A stretch of DNA of 64,000 nucleotides from Liquidambar formosana (taxonomy: Eukaryota > Streptophyta > Magnoliopsida > Saxifragales > Altingiaceae): contig CM077827.1 of the NCBI GenBank assembly GCA_039720395.1, positions 10,516,099 through 10,580,098 of the forward strand. The letters are read 5' to 3'. The notes beneath the pieces were generated by a model. The model searched no databases and had not been told where the DNA came from. It worked only from the letters and a program-made list of their open reading frames with translations. The translations under genes and the position numbers were made by a program. Positions within the stretch are counted from its first letter, which is position 1. Every line of letters begins with the position of its first letter. This document shows positions 34,773 through 47,300 of the stretch, piece after piece.

Positions 34773-34993
34773 AAGCTCTCTATGTTCCTCTCTTCAATGG
34801 CTTATGTTTCTAATAGGATTGAAATCTTGGGTGCTTCTTGGAGTCACTTCTTCTGCAGTCTGTTCCCTCTCTGTCTAGTCTTTAGTGGTGGAGGGAATAA
34901 ATGGGTTTGTGGGTTTGGACGGGTTTTCCCTCCAAGCTCAGCTTTGCTATTCTGTGTGCGAGAGATGGTGAGAGAGTGTGTCTTTCTGATTTG

Positions 34994-35001
34994 TATTTAT
35001 A
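34994..35001 (-). promoter_or_regulatory. TATA box of the APT gene
   Basis: The minus strand reads TATAAATA about 285 bases before the ATG, implying transcription start near 34965 and a leader of roughly 255 bases. A (GA)n tract at 35032-35058 lies just upstream. Confidence 0.55.
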
Positions 35002-35031
35002 TTAATGTTCGGCCAAACCCAAACACTTCTG

Positions 35032-35059
<28 letters not shown>

Positions 35060-35063
<4 letters not shown>

Positions 35064-35792
35064 GGCTCGGTTTGTGATCACGCGATCTTTAAAAGCGACC
35101 CTCAAACACGCGCCACTGCTTACCTATTGGCAAAAACCCAAGCTCGTGTAAGACCTGACTGGCCTCCGAGGGATGACAAGAGCCAAACTCAGAATCTCTA
35201 AGATTTCTTTTTCTAGAAGTAGAATCCTTTACTAATTGAGATATCCTTCGTATTGACTATTGGCACATAATGTTTTACAATATATAAAAACGGGTAAGGT
35301 TACCCTGAGATGCTCCTCAATGGTGAATTGGTGAACTCTTTTTTAATATAAGAGTTCATTTATGAATTTTAAGATAATACCTATATCATAGGATAGAGGA
35401 CTCTTCAAATGTCTTACATACAAAAAATCTATTAAAAAATTATTTGCAATTTGATCGCCAGTCAAATTTGATGAATAATTTTAATCTATCGAATAGAACA
35501 TTAAACTTTTGACTAGCATATGTAATTAAATCACTTAAAATATAAATACACACAAAAAAAAAAAAAAAAAAAAAGACACTACTAAGATCGCATAGTATAT
35601 TTTAATGTGGTGACCCTTGAAAAGTTTTGTATCCAATGATATAGGTCTTATCTTGAAATATCTTAAATTTTATCTACAAAACTCGATGGTATCATCTAGA
35701 GGTAAACCTCAAATGAGTAGACGTTGATTCTTGATACTTGTAAGAACTCTTCAAGTAATGAAAGGTTCTATATTTGATTTTTCACTCTTTTG
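35060..35792. other. Intergenic, upstream of APT
   Basis: The part nearest the gene (to about 35200) is probably promoter. The rest is AT-rich with an A run at 35555-35575. Pieces near 35380 and 35650 share the motif of a sentence-like A/T repeat (TTTTAAGATAATACC versus ATCTTGAAATATCTT), but no element could be bounded. Confidence 0.35.
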
Positions 35793-36023
35793 AGGGACTG
35801 TTTGGCAAATATGAAAACCTTGGCTAACTGAATATTAGTTTAGCCGGTTTTGATTTCATACTGTTTGGTAAGTTTCTTTTTCTGCTAAATAATTAAGCTT
35901 TGTTCCAAAAATAAGGCATATTCACAATTTTTTTCAAATCAACTGTGAATTGGTTTATTTTAAAACCATTTAACAACTATGGATTTGACCTATCAATTTT
36001 ATTTAAGTTCCCAAACAATCCCT
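35793..36023. mobile_element. MITE, about 230 bp
   Basis: The terminal repeats AGGGACTGTTTGG and, inverted, AGGGATTGTTTGG differ at one base. Internal halves are also partly complementary (GCTTTGTTCCAAAAATAAG against pieces of the right half). The target duplication is unclear, so hAT and Harbinger origins both remain possible. Confidence 0.55.
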
Positions 36024-36482
36024 TGGCGTCAACAACCAATCAAGTTTGTTCGAGCCTGTTAATTGACACAAAATAGTAATGGCCTTACTAAGTTACTAGT
36101 ATTCTAGGTATCCATTAGACCAAAGGTTTAAGAACCCCTGCTTGGGGAAAAAATTAGAGGTTTATAATACAAATTCTAATCAAAGCACATTTAGTATGAT
36201 TTATGAATTTATTTGGTTACAAAATTTATAATGACATCCTATATAATCACGTATCCCTTCTTTTGCATGCACAAAAATTTACTTTTAAGGATTAAGAACA
36301 GCACGTAAAAGCTCATGAAAATGGGCAATCTACGTAGTCTTTCCTTTCATTATTTGGACAATGGAGATTTATTTGGTGTTGCATTTTGTTTATCACACTA
36401 AAATGGCATTACAACTCTCAATTCAATATGTCCAAAATGTTTTATTAGTGAGTGATATAAGTATATAATTTTAAAATATATA
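36024..36482. other. Intergenic, nothing recognised
   Basis: AT-rich sequence without long frames or clear repeats. Confidence 0.35.
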
Positions 36483-36753
36483 CTCGCTATGTTCCATAAA
36501 GATGAGTCATTTTTGTTACCTTTTGTGTCCTAAATAGTTTGTCCATTCTAAAAGTTGAATCATAATTTTTTTGAATTTTCCTACATTATATTTTATTATT
36601 TAAATAATTACTCTCAACACAAACCTCAACACCAAGTAAGAAGGGATATTTTTGGAAATATGGAGTTTAATAATTAACAAGTCAAGATAATGATTGTTTT
36701 TCTTAAACTGCGTGTTTTGTCAAACTTAGTCTATTTTTGTGGGATGGATGAAG
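36483..36753. mobile_element. Stowaway-type MITE, 271 bp
   Basis: It resembles the copy at 15061-15349. The left end is CTCGCTATGTTCCATAAAGA and the right end reads TTTTTGTGGGATGGATGAAG, between TA dinucleotides (36481-36482 and 36754-36755). Shared interior blocks include CTCAACACAAACC and TTTTTGGAAA. Its ends are more eroded than those of the first copy. Confidence 0.65.
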
Positions 36754-38699
36754 TATATATTATTGATCTTGTGCTTAGTTTGCTACGAGGGATGGATGAG
36801 TAGAAGGAAATAAATGTAAGAGGGACGAACTTTTTATCGTAAGAAAAAGAAACCTTCTATCTTTTTCTTTATTTGGTAAGCAACGGATGGAAAAGAAAGC
36901 AAATGAATAATAATAATATTTTACTATATTACCCTTACAAATAAAAAGAAAGGAAATAAAGAAAAATGGTACTTTTGTCACAACATATAATAATCACATT
37001 TTCTTCTATTTTTCCTCCCATTTATGGGGAGAAAGATTTTGGTGGGCTAGGGGGAAAGCTCATCCCCTTCATTTTTCCTTTCCCTCCACTTTTTCTTCTT
37101 AATCAAACAAATAAAATTAGAAAATAGTCTCATTCCTTCCACTTTTCTCTTATCTCATTTCTTTTTCTTTTTTTTTATTTTCTTTTTTTTGATATATTAG
37201 AGGGATTTGAACCCTTAATCTATCCTACTCCTACCATTTTTCCCACATTCGCTTGTCTCATTTCCTTTTTACTACTTTTCTACTTTACCATGTATAGCAT
37301 AAATAGTACCACTTCTCTTATTATTATTATTATTTTTTTTTGTAAAATGTATCACTTCCCTTATTATTCAATTATGTTCACTCTCCAAGAAGATACCAGT
37401 AATAATTTTAAATTTTATAAAAAAATAATAATAATAATAAAACCGAAATTAGCTTGACTTCATTTATTTATTAATTTATTTTTTTGATCTTGAATAGCTT
37501 GACTTTATTAAAACTTTTACAAAAGAGGAAATTCATTCAAAAGTGATGACTTTGGGGATAACCCTAACAAATTGATTAGGCACGTAGGCTGAAAAAAAAA
37601 AAAAAAAAAAACAAACCCCTCTTCCCCAGGTTGGATGCTTGTCAGTTGTCAGTTGTCACTATCTATTTTATAGAAGATTGGCCAACACGCGCCCCAGTTG
37701 AGAGTGTGATTACAACATACCCTCGTGAAGAGAGGATCTAACTTCTGCTGGCTTACTGTTCAGTAAATCTATTAAGTTGCAACTTGCAACTCTGTGTGTA
37801 TATATATATATATATATATTTAAATAAATAAAAAAAACTTTTGAAGAAATCAAAAATGGTCACCTCTTTCCATACTCTTTTTTACTAATCCACACATTTT
37901 TAACACCATTTGAGAAAAGTGTGATAACAAGTCAACAAGATTGTAGATTAGCAAAAACTCATGAAAGAGTGTGAAAATAGCTTGATTTAGTGGAAAATTC
38001 TATATTACTTGTATCAAGAGAAAAATTAATATAGAGTTGCTCGTAGGATACAAATTTTAAGTTTTGCACCCCTACTCTTAAATAAATGACTTTGTGAATG
38101 ATATCAGTGCAAAATTTCAACATAAATACAATGTAATTTGATTAAACATACCAATTAAATTTTGTTTCTGTTAAGCAAGGTTTTAAGAAATGTGAGTTGG
38201 ATACTATTTTAATACCTTAAGATTCTACATCGCCTAGTTAGAAAAAATAACTGTGCTATATATATAAATTTTCTTTTCCCAACTAGCATGACGAGTTTTA
38301 AAACCGTAAGAGATAACCCAAAAACAATATTATTCTAAATTTCTAATGGTGTGGGTAGGGCGTTATAATTATCTTAATTTTTTATTTTTAATAAAAATTA
38401 ACTACTTTCAAAACTTAAACCGGCAGTTCACATTTGGTAACTTGATACTTTTAGTAGTCTTATACCATTGTTAAACTCAAATTTATTACAACACTTCAAT
38501 TACTTCTTTATATGATTCATATTTTATTTAACCTAACAGGTACGTTAGATGTCATACTCTTGCATGATGTGCATGTAAGATATTATCTTATTTGGATTAC
38601 AATGGTCGTCATTTAATCCACAAATCAACATTTCTAATGAATGAAAAATATAGTAATTTTTAATTAATTATCTTTTAATTTTCAATCAACTTAATATTT
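36754..38699. other. Gene-poor AT-rich stretch
   Basis: No gene. Visible items are (TTA)n or (ATA)n runs near 37318-37340 and 37422-37440, an A20 run at 37591-37610 and an (AT)n run at 37798-37820. Confidence 0.4.
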
Positions 38700-40150
38700 A
38701 ATAAACAAAGAGATACTATCCATAATTACGTCGGTCGAGTTGTAGTCGAATCACACACAACATACACTTAACAAATATGGGTTACGTTACGGACAATCCA
38801 ACCACTGCGCGACGGAGTGTGAACGATGGCACTCGTAACAAAAATGATGTGTGTGAAGAAAAAACGGTGAGACTAAACTAAAGTGATGAAGATTGGGTGT
38901 CCTCCACTCTTCTGTTAATTGGGTCAAGCAAATCAACACCATTGAACAGAACCATCTTCAATCCCTCTCTCACAAGTTTCAACGGACAGACGTCATTAAT
39001 CCCTGTAGTGGACGGCTGGGATCAACTTTTGATGAGCATGCACGCCTATTGCACACGGCTGTAAAATTTCATAAACTAGGGATTATACCGAAAACACCAC
39101 CCCTTTCTCACTCGGTTGATAAAACCGAGGTAAGGCTATCTTCGTCTTTTTGAAACAATTGACGGCTACTGATTGGCAGGAGAATCAAGTGGGCAGTGGG
39201 CAGTAGATTTTTTGAAGATTCGGGAGGTGGTCCCAAGGTTGTCCTTTGCTTTGCCCTCTGGTGACGCGGCACACCTAATGTGATAAGACGAGATGAGCCC
39301 TCCAAGTGGCGGGATGAGAGGGATGATGACCTTTTGATGTGGGGTCCTCGAGTAGGCCTAGAAACGTGGCCACGTGGCCAGATTGGTCATCTAATGGATA
39401 TATATTGTCTTGGGAATATTACATTCTGATGAATACTGCCAAAAGTAATACCCAAAAGCGTACTATCTGTCAACTTGCCAGAGATTGACTGTCATCCTGG
39501 TGCACAACATGACTACCAATTTCGTTTGTTTGTCATTGAATTGGGAATTGGCTACCAAACGGTAATTTTGTCTTTTGTCTTCTACCTGTGCTGACCATAT
39601 ATTCATACTTTAATATTGTGGACCCCACAGCAGATACGAATGACGACATCGTATTAAACCGGACCAAAGCCACCAGACGCTCTATAGAGCGCGCGTGAAG
39701 ACGAAAATAAAGTAATGAGTAGTGTGATTGGAGAGTTTACGGCACGCGCTTTCGAAACGCGTGGGAAGATGTGGGTCCGACTATTTAAAATCAACGTACA
39801 GTATCACTGTTCATGGGCACGCGCGTGCACCAAGGGGGAAAACATGATAACATGGTCATTAGGGCCCCTAGATGGGGTTCCCTCTCACATCCATAGATTA
39901 TAACAATAATCACATGTTTTCTCTTATCTTTTTGTTGTCTGTACGGTCAAATTGGACGGCTCTGATCGACCCGCTGTATTCTTGAGTTGCGATCTCTGCC
40001 GTCCTAAATGATAGTTGGGGAGAGGATCATGGAAGATCTTCGCCTTTCCTCTCCTTTTTCATGTAATTGTCCCCTTTTTAAAAAATACACAGCAAAGTCA
40101 ATGGCAAAGGCAAAAATGAGGGAGGAGTGTGATGTGCTCTAACTCATCTA
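38700..40150. promoter_or_regulatory. CG-rich promoter-like island with no assigned gene
   Basis: CG dinucleotides are much denser here than in the flanks. Elements seen are a 14-bp perfect palindrome containing a G-box (TGGCCACGTGGCCA, 39367-39380), a GTGGACCCCAC TCP-type site near 39619, and CGCG boxes at about 39690, 39744-39762 and the palindrome GCACGCGCGTGC (39817-39828). A TATTTAAA lies at about 39782. A 37-codon frame at 40029-40142 is the only candidate product and is unsupported. The region could be the promoter of a non-coding RNA, of a gene whose body is lost, or a remnant. Confidence 0.4.
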
Positions 40151-41191
40151 ATCATAACTTTTTTAAAAATTTTATCTGTTTCTACAGATTGATTGAATTC
40201 CTCACCCCGAAAAAAGAGAGGCATCCAAAGTGTATTCTTGTTTAGCTCTTGGATCATATTAACCGTGATGCATAATTTATCTGCAAATCTGTATATTTGA
40301 TAATAAAAAAGTTAAAATTTGAATGTGGGATTTTTGATTCATAAGTTATAATCTTTTATCCTCTACGCTACCGTCATGAATTATTATACGAACAAAACAA
40401 ATTTGACTCTTTTTTAAAATAAAAAAAATATTAAAAAAAAAAAAGAGAAAAATGAACTTTTTAGTGAATTGGCATGAAGCATTAAAGTATAGGTTGCAAT
40501 TTGGTTTTGAGGTCAATAAATTACCTGAGTGAAATTTGAGTAGAGTAGTAGACTACTTGATTTTAATAAGTTTTTAATATTAATTAGTTGGTATGCTAGT
40601 TAATCATGCTTGAACCTCTATTTTTTATCTTAAAAAAAAAAAAAACAATTTAATGGAATAAATTAATGATTTGTTAAGCTTGCTCATAAGATACGCGAGT
40701 TAAATTCAATTTTATTTTCTAAGCTCATCAATCTAGTTGGCAAAGTCTCAACATCTTGCTAGTTGACTCAACTCTCTACTCTTTAATAGTTTACGTATCC
40801 ATCTTCATTTTATAAACACTAAACAAGCCAAGTTCAATTTTGTTATTTGAGCTCACTAATTGATTGAGTATAGTTTTAGTAGTCTATTATTCAACTGAGT
40901 TCAATTCAATTCAATTAGAGTGTGTTTGGATAAGAAATTTTTAAGCAGAATTTGTATTTAAATGGAATTTATCAAATTTTTAGAACAAAATTCCGTATTT
41001 GGAAAGCTAAATTTGAAATTTCTTAATTTATAGTCATAACTTTATTTCGGAATTCGGGAATGTTAAATTTCTCTTTTTAAATTTCTAGTGAAGCACAAAA
41101 TAGGACTTGCTCTTATGATTGTGCTTCTTAACACCTCTCTCTCTCTATATTTAGAGAAAGAATATAGAGAGAGAGATGAGGGACTTACTTA
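40151..41191. other. Intergenic, nothing recognised
   Basis: AT-rich with A-runs at 40430-40445 and 40630-40645. No gene or bounded element was found. Confidence 0.35.
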
Positions 41192-41868
41192 GAGAATCTC
41201 TAGTGATGTGAACTAAATTACTTGTATTATTACTATTTTAGCACATGTTATAGTACCCAATGCTATAATTTAGCACAAGGTGCTTCAATGGTACAAATGA
41301 CATAGTGTGCTATTTTTTTCCATAACCTCAATTTCCTTAATTTTTTATAAGTTACCAACTACCATTTTCCAACCTCCATTGTTCCGTCCAAAAAAACATT
41401 AAAAATAAATAAACAAAAAAAAGCCAAATAACCTATCCAACTACAAGTCTTCCACGTTCCAACCACCCATAATTATTTGCATATGTTAATTATGTACCAT
41501 TCTTTCAAATAAATTAATTATATATTAAAAAAAGGGTATCTTTTCTTTATATATATATATATATATAAGATTTCAGTATTATTTTTGAAAATATTGTATT
41601 TATTTATGGGTTATTTGGTTATTGAGAAAATTTGGAAGAGAAAATTGAAAAAGAGAAATATTGTATTTTTCACAGTTGTTGGTGTGTTTGGTTGTTGAGA
41701 AACGGAGGAAGAGTTGACATGGAAAATATAGCAATAGCTCACCTTTGTGCTATATTTGGCACATGGGTGAGCTATTGCTATTTTTAACACACCATTGAAG
41801 CAGCTCAATTTGTGATAAATGCTATAATATAGCAATAGTATAGTTATAGTTCACCGCTGGAGATGCTC
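41192..41868. mobile_element. MITE-like element with GAGCATCTCCAG ends
   Basis: The left end GAGAATCTCTAGTGATGTGA and the right end, inverted, GAGCATCTCCAGCGGTGAAC pair imperfectly, and inner blocks continue the pairing (ACTATTTTAGCACA against TGCTATATT). A second inner inverted pair, ATAGCAATAGCTCACC and GGTGAGCTATTGCTAT, flanks about 35 bases near 41728-41782 and makes a strong hairpin. There is no transposase. The end motif is frequent in plant non-autonomous DNA elements. The target duplication could not be read. Confidence 0.6.
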
Positions 41869-44129
41869 AAGCTTATGAGAGTGGTATTTTTGTTTTTTTA
41901 AATGGCCATGGACCCCGTACCCTGAAGTTATCATGAGGCTTATCTGTACAGTGCTATATTTCTCTGATACCAAACCTCAACTAAATCTTCACATCTGCTT
42001 TATAGTTTAATGATCAGCCTAAGATAATTGGAAGATTCTTTTGCAGTTATCTTACCCTAATTATTTTGCTTTATCCATTACATTATGATATCATTGATTT
42101 GAGTCACCTTTAGTACAAAAGTGACAATTTTGGGCCCTTTTCCTAAGTTCCTGTTAATTTTATAAGACAAGACTAAGTTGTTTAGCTATTCCTTTTCTGG
42201 CTATCATAATGAGTGATGGTGACATGGTCGAGGCCACTATTAAGACAATGTCTACAGATATCAACAACCATATACATAAATTAAAAAAAGAAAAAGGAAA
42301 AGAAAAGAAAAGAAAAGAAAAAAAGAGGTCGTTACTCAGCGTTGGTTTGCATGAAACGAGGTTTTGAGAGAGATGAAGAAAGGTTTTATTTATTTATTAT
42401 TTTTTATAAAAATAATAATAGAATTTTATCATACCTTAACCTCTTAATATCAATAGATGAGTATCAATGCTATTTCATAAGTTTAAATCTGAGATCACTT
42501 ACTTAACAAATGAGCAGAATGCTATTAAACTATCACATGAGATAAGAGGGATGTAGTCCTAATTTTTATTTTTATTCATTTATTATTTTTCGTACATATT
42601 AAGTGATTACTTTTAAGCTTTAAACCTGAGTCTTCGCACTTGATAGCTTGGGACTTTTGATCATTGCACAAAGATACATGATACATCAAATCACAATCGA
42701 ATCTTTAAGGGTAGGTGTATCTCATTTACATGATCTCTTATGGCCTTAATGTCAAGGGATATCAAGGTATGTGGCAAAAGATTCTAATACTGCAACAATA
42801 TTGTAGAATTGTGGTCGTGATTTCAGCATTCATCGTGGGCCTCACATTGATCCTATAAAGAGTGATACTTTTGAAGATGTGCACTAGCGTCATCATTTTA
42901 ACTGAATGAGAGAGAACATCAAACTTTAATTCACGCCTGAATCAAATCATGGGTTATTTTGCGATAAAATTTTGTACATTAGAAGATCTTTGAGAACGCT
43001 CCCTCATAGTAACAGCCCTCTTATTAAAATCACAACCTAATATAGTGGGATACCGCTAATTATGCAAGACCATATTTTTCAACTTATGGCTCAGCAGTGT
43101 GCCTTTTTTTTTTTTCTCGAATCCATTTTTTCTCCAAAGTCCAAACCCATCCGAGGAAATTGTCTTGTGAGCTCTTGATTGTCTACTTGATTTTGGCCTC
43201 CTTGTGTAGAAAACTGTCAAAAAGCTTCATTATGGTCAAAGCTAGCAAATCTTGACTTGGATATCCCAAAGCACCTTCTTTTTTTTTTTTCCTTTCTTTC
43301 TAGATGGTTCAACTTATCTTTCACACAGCCACCCTTAAGCTCATAGAAAGGACGAATGTATTTGATATTTGGACGGCAACAACCACCTTTGGTTACAATC
43401 TTGAAACATTATAATTAAGTAAGGCGTTTTAATATATTAAAGCTATATATTTTGAGCAATCTAAGTCCAACCTAATTAACACAAGTTTGATTAAGGTTAG
43501 ATTCCCAGACAACACCAACCCCCAAAACAATTTAAGCCTTTTTTTTTAATATCTAATAAATTTTAAACAGTTTTCAACATTTAATTGGGTGTCAAGTTCT
43601 TTTCACATTGACCATCTAATTAAATAAAAACCTTATGTTTATAATTCCGAGCTTAATTCTAATTTGGTCGGCACCAAAACAGTTAATTATTGAAATAATC
43701 AGACACACACAGAGACATATAGATAGATACATGGAGCAGACCATTAGTAGCTCCAATATCAGATTTAAGTATTTTCATTGGGTCAAAGCTCAGTAAACTA
43801 TACTAAAAATTGAGACTTCTTTTTAGCAGTAGTTCTTGAAGTAAGCCATGAAGTAAAGAAAAGCCATGTAGACGAGCCAAGGCTTTGGCTCATCCTTATG
43901 TAACTTCTAAGGGACGTTAATTTCAAATGTTAATACTATAGCGACTTCATTATAATGTATTAGACCCATACCCTGCTCATTAGGAATGTGATTGAGTAGC
44001 CAAAAAAAAAAAAAATGAATTCACATGCTAGCTCAAATTAATCAAAAGCTTCCCTAGGATCAAATTATTCAAACCCAGATCGGTGAGTTATTAGCTAGTG
44101 AGAAGGTAGAAAAATTTTAAAGTTTCAGA
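41869..44129. other. Gene-poor AT-rich stretch
   Basis: No gene found. Short poly-purine and A runs (for example AAAAGAAAAG units at 42285-42322) are the only regular features. Confidence 0.4.
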
Positions 44130-44350
44130 TCATTCCTATTAGATGCACAGCCCAACCCCTCATCTCGAGGTATTGTCCGTTCTGGCTCAACCTACAAGCC
44201 AGTCTCACGGGTTTGTCCTTAGGGCGCCTATGCCCAAAAGGCGCTTCACTAAGAAGGTGTTCAGCATTGTCTAATAAGTCTATCTTAGGCATCGTTCACA
44301 ACTGATGTAGACATTAACAATAGCCAAGGGTCCTTGATATGAATGTTAAT
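44130..44350. repeat. LTR- or TRIM-like fragment
   Basis: The order CATCTCGAGGTATTGTCCGT, TCACGGGTTTGTCC and GCCCAAAAGGCGC recalls short LTRs common in plant genomes. No paired copy, primer site or boundary was found here, so this is a tentative fragment call. Confidence 0.3.
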
Positions 44351-47300
44351 TTTGGGTTTTGGGGCTAAACCCTTTTGTTGTGAGTATACTTGAATCACAC
44401 TCATCCCAATTACTTTTGAGAGCGGTGATTGATGAAGAGAAGACGACCTCCATTAATGGAGGTTTATATATAAGAGGGTATTTTTTTTCGGAAAATGCGG
44501 CCAATACACTTAATGGGTTGTGAAAATAGTTACTGGACCTATTAGACAATAAGTCTTCCACAGGGGTGGAACATAGAAGGGACTAGGGGGGAGGCCATGG
44601 CCCTGCAAAATTCTAGAGAAAAAAAAGATCTTATCTATAGTTTTGCAACATGTGTAAAAGTGTACTAGGTGGCCACCACAATTGGTGGGATGCACTTCAC
44701 CAAATTAAATTTAATGCTTTAATTTTACCAAAATAACTTAACCTTCGGAGGAAAAAGATGACTTTAAGAGGGATAATTTTGTTAAATCACTTACCATTCT
44801 TTGATTATTTTTTCTATTTCTTCCCTAATTCCTATATTGCCTAGCCATACCCATCTGTTTTTTGCCTTTTCCGATGTACTAGCGTACTCCCTCAATCCCT
44901 CTCCTTTGGCCCTCTTTGCCTTGAAAATGTGAATTCCCTAAATCCCTTTTATCTCCTCCACTGAAATCTCTCCTAAAGATGAATTGAGTTTTGGATTTTG
45001 GAAGAAATTCAAAAGACAACGCCACATATTCTCTTTTTGGTGCAAGAGAAACAAAGTTAGTAAGAAATCCTTTATTTTCTTAGACTAGTCAGTTGCCCCG
45101 GCAACCTAAGATTCTGGTTCCACCCCAAGTCTTATAGTGTGGACCTATGGTCAAATCCCTCGTATTTAAAAAGGAAAAAAAAACTCCAAATTGAACAAAA
45201 AAAAAAAAAAAAAGGAAAAAAAAAAAGGGAAAGGAGGGAAGGAAAGAAAGAGAAGAAAATAGGAGATATTATTCATTTGACATCGAAACATGATAGAGTC
45301 AAAGAAACCTACGGAAAGCTATCTTGAAAGTTTGGATTGTGGTGAATGATGCAAATGGTTTGGACTTCGGACTGCCAATCATTCATCCTAAAATATTTGT
45401 GGACTGAGACTGATTAGTTTACCTAGTTGAGCTCGGGCTTAAAAGCGAGTTAGACCTTTGATTGGGCTGGGCTTACTTGGCAAGAGAACAAGTCTTATGG
45501 CTAAAAAGATTTTGTAATAGAGGGCTGTTATTGCAACTCCTCAATTTTATGTGTACATCCCATGTACTTTAAACTTCTCAAGATTTTATGAAAAATATAA
45601 AAGGTTTTTATGAAAATTGGTCATGTGGTATATTAGAAAACATAATTTTCAACAACTTTGTAGAAGCAATTTTTTTAAAAAATATGTCGTTTAAGTGAAC
45701 TTTTTGACTATTTATAAATTTTGTTATCGTAAAAATGAAATAGAGATTGTAAATGGTCAAAAGTCCTCCTAAACAACAAATTTTGGGAAAATTTTCTCCT
45801 ACAAAGTTGTTCAATATAACATTTTTTGGTAGATAATACACACTAGTTTTTATGAAAAGTTTTTATATTTTCCATAAAACCTTGAAAAGTGAAAAAAAAA
45901 AAAAAAAAAGAGGTTTACAAATAAAGTTGAGAGGTTGCAATAGCTGCCCTTTATAATATTATATGGGTGGATTTGGGCCTTTGATTGGATACCGTTTGAA
46001 ATACATAGCCTTTAATATCATTGAGAGAGAGAGAGACTTTCCACATGTAATTTTCACCTTAATTTTCTTAATAACAAAAAAAAAAAGAAAAGAAGAAAAA
46101 AACCAAAACAATTAAGGTTCAGCGGTGGAGCTTTGTTTTCCTCAGTTGATATAAGATTTTGTATGTTTTTTGCCTCTAAAAAATGAGGTCCTTTCAGGCC
46201 AAAGGATCGGATGGAAATAAATATGAGGTCCCAAAAAGAAAAAAAAGAAAAAGAAAAAACAAAGAAAAAAAAATCACTTATAAGTTATAATTTTAGAGGA
46301 CTTCAACAAAAAGTATTATGGGCTGTTCAATGTGGATCAACTTGAACTCGGCCCAATCTCGTAATATTGTGTTTAGGAGTGTTTGTGGTTAGGTTTTACA
46401 ATAAATGTTATTAAACCAAAACCAAATCATGCTACAAAAAAAAAAAAAAAAAAAAAAAAACTTGGTTTGGTTTGATTTTGATTTTCTCCTATCAAATAGT
46501 AAAAAATCATAGATAATTTGATAGATATAAAAAAATTGGAAAAATAACAATTCAAATTAAAAATAAAAACAATTTTAATAATAACATTAAAGATTATAAA
46601 CTAAAAAAAGCATTAAACATTGTATCAAAATGAAAATATATTAAAATAGTAAATTTACACATTGAAGTTTAATATATAATAAACATATATTATAAATTTA
46701 TAATATATTATATATACATTGGTTTTTTCGGTTTGATTTTTTTAATCTGGCCTGCACTTGTAGTGAATTATGATTTTGAACCTTTTTTTTCCTCAAATAG
46801 AACTCCCTACTCTTAATAATCATATACGAGTTTGGTTTAGGCTTGAATGACATTTTTTAGTAAAATGATATTTTATTTCATAAAAAAAAATGATATTTTA
46901 AATATAGTTTTGCTAAATACATATTTAATTATATACCTACGTATTAGCATGAATTTAATATACATGTCATCATATTCATATAAACAGTCATCAAATCTAT
47001 ACTTTTTCACTATTAGATGCATGAGCTTGCAACGATACCCACTTTAGGGACATGGGGAAGTAGAAGTGGGCTTGGGATAAAATAACTAAACTCATCGACA
47101 TGGTTTTGGAATGAGTATGGGGCAAATACTATGTTTAATCGGATTAGGATGGAATTTGAGCCATTGCCATCCCTCAAACTAGGGTGTGGCCGAAGGAAAG
47201 AATACCTTTCATAGAGAATGATATATGCATGTCACTCTCTCATCCACGTACATGATCGAAGCTTTTCTTTTGGGCTATCTGCTTAGCGATTCACATGAAT

